8,971 nucleotides of DNA. Source: Candidatus Melainabacteria bacterium. Its GTDB lineage: Bacteria; Cyanobacteriota; Vampirovibrionia; Obscuribacterales; Obscuribacteraceae. The translations under genes were made by a program, and so were the position numbers. Position 1 is the first letter of the stretch. Each line of letters starts with the position of its first letter. Below, in pieces: positions 7,520-8,971 of the stretch. Below the pieces are notes generated by a model. The model was not told the DNA's origin, did not search any database, and saw nothing but the letters and a program-made list of their open reading frames with translations. Location: contig JACQVM010000331.1 of assembly GCA_016209785.1 (NCBI GenBank), positions 1-8,971 of the forward strand. Direction: 5' to 3'.

Positions 7520-7627
7520 GTGATTAGTGACGAAATTCGAGCGAGCAAGAGCTGCGGTGAGCCGGTCGCAGCGAGCGAGATAATCGAGCGGAGGAGCCGA
7601 GGGACGAAGGTGACGGAGCGTTTATAA
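7520..7627 (+). CDS. Possible 35-codon small ORF filling the pilT-pilC gap
   Basis: GTG 7520 directly follows the pilT stop and the frame stays open for 35 codons to TAA 7625-7627, which directly precedes the pilC ATG. A good Shine-Dalgarno (AGGGAG, 7507-7512) lies 7 nt upstream of the GTG, inside the end of pilT. The predicted peptide begins MISDEIRASKSCGEPVAASE and is charged, Arg/Glu/Ser-rich, with no membrane segment or recognised domain. Against it: the codons are unlike the neighbours (several CGA, CGG and AGG), and the openness may simply follow from the GC-rich, stop-poor GAGC composition. It may serve translational coupling between pilT and pilC rather than make a useful peptide. Confidence 0.3.
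   Translation: MISDEIRASKSCGEPVAASEIIERRSRGTKVTERL
7531..7620 (+). repeat. GC- and purine-rich GAGC-repeat element between pilT and pilC
   Basis: By hand count this 90-nt stretch is about 64% GC and 70% purine, sharply unlike the flanking genes. GAGC occurs eight times (7539, 7543, 7549, 7559, 7573, 7586, 7594, 7616), often as GAGCGAGC or GAGCGAGA, without a fixed period. A hairpin lies inside it. The composition suggests a dispersed intergenic element or an inserted sequence rather than native spacer, but no terminal repeats or target duplication are evident. Whether copies exist elsewhere in the genome cannot be seen here. Confidence 0.55.
7551..7572 (+). other. GC-rich hairpin inside the pilT-pilC element
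   Basis: GCTGCG (7551-7556) and CGCAGC (7567-7572) pair perfectly around a 10-nt loop. No T run follows, so it is not an intrinsic terminator. It could stabilise the pilT mRNA end or tune pilC translation. Confidence 0.45.
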
Positions 7628-8857
7628 ATGGACCTTGTGTATAAGGTGAAAGATGCTTCCGGACGAATGAAGGAAGCAGTTGCTCAGGCAGAATCCCCCA
7701 CTGCCTTACGGGCAAAACTTACAGCCAGTGGGATGCAGGTTGTAGAGATTCGTCCACGCTCTGGTATGCAAGCAGCACGCCTAAAGACTTCACTTTCCAG
7801 CTATCTAGCTTTATTGGAGCAGGTCAAGCTTAAGGACATGGTTGTTTTTTCACGCCAATTTTCAGCCATGGTTGGTTCTGGGGTGGCCATGTTACGTACG
7901 CTTACCATTATGGTTGATCAGTGTGAAAACAAAAAGATGAAACGTACTTTGGACTCTGTGCGCCGGGCAGTAGAGTCTGGAGTTTCCTTGTCGGATGCTC
8001 TTGCCAGGCACCCTGATGTTTTCGATAAGCTTTATGTAGCTATGGTACGAGCTGGAGAGATCGGCGGCATCCTTGACGATGTGCTTAAGCGGCTAGCAGA
8101 TTTCCTAGAATCCAAGCACAAACTTAACCAAAAGGTACAATCCGCCATGGTCTACCCTTCTGTAGTTTTAGCAGTTGCTGTAATTGTTTTTTGGGGAATG
8201 CTTACGTTCATTTTGCCTGTTTTTCAAGGGCTTTTCAAAAATGTTGGTGGTGAGTTACCGGCGTATACACAGTTCTTGGTAAACCTTTCACAATTTATGC
8301 GTTCTATTTGGATGATGGTTTTTGTTGTCTTTGTTATTGCCGTTACTTGGGCTATTGGTGCTTGGTATAAGACAGATGTTGGCAAGCTACAAATCGATAC
8401 TTTGTTACTGCGCTTGCCAGTCTTTGGTGATTTGATTAAAAAAGTAGCTATAGCCCGTTTTAGTCGTACTTTTGGAACCTTGGTACGTTCAGGGGTGCCC
8501 ATGCTTTCGTCTTTGGATGTAGTGAAGGACACAGCTGGTAATGCTGTTTTAGGATTGTCTGTGGAGGCCATTCACCAGGAGGTTCGACAGGGTGGCAACA
8601 TCTCTAAACCACTGACTAAGGACTCATTGTTTCCCCCTATGGTTACCCAGATGGTTGCTGAAGGAGAGGAAACTGGTCGACTAGATGAGATGCTTGGCAA
8701 GATTGCTGACTTTTATGACATGGAGGTAGAAAATGCGGTCGATGCGCTAACCTCTATTTTGGAGCCTATTATGGTAGTTGGCATTGGTGGGATTGTAGGC
8801 TCTGTTGTTGTAGGCATGTACTTGCCAATCTTTACGGTCATCAATCAAATTAGATAA
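7628..8857 (+). CDS. pilC: Type IV pilus inner-membrane platform protein PilC
   Basis: The 409 aa protein is of the GspF/PilC family and usual length. It has two T2SSF domains. The first spans about 69-197 (FSRQFSAMVGSGV, then MVRAGEIGGILDDVLKRLADF) and ends in membrane helix about 174-199. A second helix is at about 226-245. The second T2SSF domain spans about 274-400 (RFSRTFGTLVRSGVP, then MVAEGEETGRLDEMLGKIADFY), followed by the C-terminal helix at about 381-402. The protein is the membrane platform on which PilB and PilT act to extrude or remove pilin subunits. The start is fixed: an in-frame TAA immediately precedes ATG 7628, with GGAG (7615-7618) 9 nt upstream. It follows pilT on the same strand, probably in the same operon, separated by the GAGC element. 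Confidence 0.95.
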   Translation: MDLVYKVKDASGRMKEAVAQAESPTALRAKLTASGMQVVEIRPRSGMQAARLKTSLSSYLALLEQVKLKDMVVFSRQFSAMVGSGVAMLRTLTIMVDQCENKKMKRTLDSVRRAVESGVSLSDALARHPDVFDKLYVAMVRAGEIGGILDDVLKRLADFLESKHKLNQKVQSAMVYPSVVLAVAVIVFWGMLTFILPVFQGLFKNVGGELPAYTQFLVNLSQFMRSIWMMVFVVFVIAVTWAIGAWYKTDVGKLQIDTLLLRLPVFGDLIKKVAIARFSRTFGTLVRSGVPMLSSLDVVKDTAGNAVLGLSVEAIHQEVRQGGNISKPLTKDSLFPPMVTQMVAEGEETGRLDEMLGKIADFYDMEVENAVDALTSILEPIMVVGIGGIVGSVVVGMYLPIFTVINQIR

Positions 8858-8971
8858 CCAAATTGTCAGAAGCCTAACTGATTTAATCTCAGCAAGTACT
8901 CTTAGTCTTTCTTGTCGAGAATGGGCAGTCTGGCCATACAATATAAATAATTGGTCTTAGAGACTTAACAC
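8858..8971 (+). other. Non-coding region after pilC, possible promoter for the next gene
   Basis: No gene or convincing terminator is visible. TTGTCG (8912-8917) and TACAAT (8937-8942, 5/6 match to TATAAT) are 19 nt apart, slightly long for a sigma70 promoter. TATAAA (8942-8947) overlaps. A small GTCT-TAG-AGAC inverted repeat is at 8954-8964. A following pilus gene such as a pilin would be expected, but lies outside the window. Confidence 0.3.

Noticed and set aside
8866..8886. TCAG...CTGA followed by TTTAAT as a pilC terminator
   Set aside because: The stem is only 4 bp and the T run is interrupted; it is too weak to call.
8747..8941. 64 aa minus-strand ORF over the end of pilC and the downstream spacer
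   Set aside because: It is mostly antisense to the conserved last helix of PilC, with no recognisable domain and no clear ribosome binding site.

Overview
The window looks like a bacterial chromosomal segment of moderate GC (mid-40s percent by eye). It contains a type IV pilus motor/platform cluster on the + strand and, to its left, a group of envelope glycosyltransferase genes. There are no phage, IS, CRISPR, rRNA or tRNA features. The gene order pilB-pilT-pilC and the PilT C-terminus (AIANLIRE..TAQIYSAIQ..GMQTLE) recall cyanobacterial pilus clusters. A cyanobacterium-related lineage, possibly a non-photosynthetic one, is therefore a reasonable guess, but similar clusters occur in Clostridia-like bacteria and the lineage is not proven here.

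Layout. Positions 1-270 (+) are the 3' end of a family 2 glycosyltransferase that starts outside the window. It converges, across only 11 bases, on two minus-strand genes that overlap by 4 bases (GTGA). These are a 501-507 aa GT39/ArnT-like membrane glycosyltransferase (upstream) and a 765 aa multi-pass GT39-like protein with a C-terminal, probably extracytoplasmic, beta-rich domain. A divergent intergenic region (about 4100-4262) carries a perfect 7-bp inverted repeat and opens onto the pilus genes: pilB (4263-6320), pilT (6398-7519) and pilC (7628-8857). The last 114 bases are non-coding and probably lead into the next gene.

How the genes work together. PilB would power pilus extension, PilT retraction, and PilC is the inner-membrane platform both ATPases act on. 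The glycosyltransferases probably move sugars from lipid carriers onto envelope glycans, lipids or proteins. A link to pilus glycosylation is only suggested by proximity.

Points most worth a second look: (1) PilB ends in three tandem zinc ribbons, each exactly CxxC-X10-CxxC, in addition to its normal tetracysteine site. (2) The 108-base gap between pilT and pilC is a GC- and purine-rich GAGC-repeat element. It is also one open 35-codon frame with its own Shine-Dalgarno and GTG, it touches the pilT stop and the pilC start, and all three share one reading frame. (3) The PilB N-terminal MshEN-like domain lacks the arginines expected for c-di-GMP binding. (4) The upstream GT39 gene has its best ribosome binding site placed for a CTG codon, not for the TTG/ATG further in.
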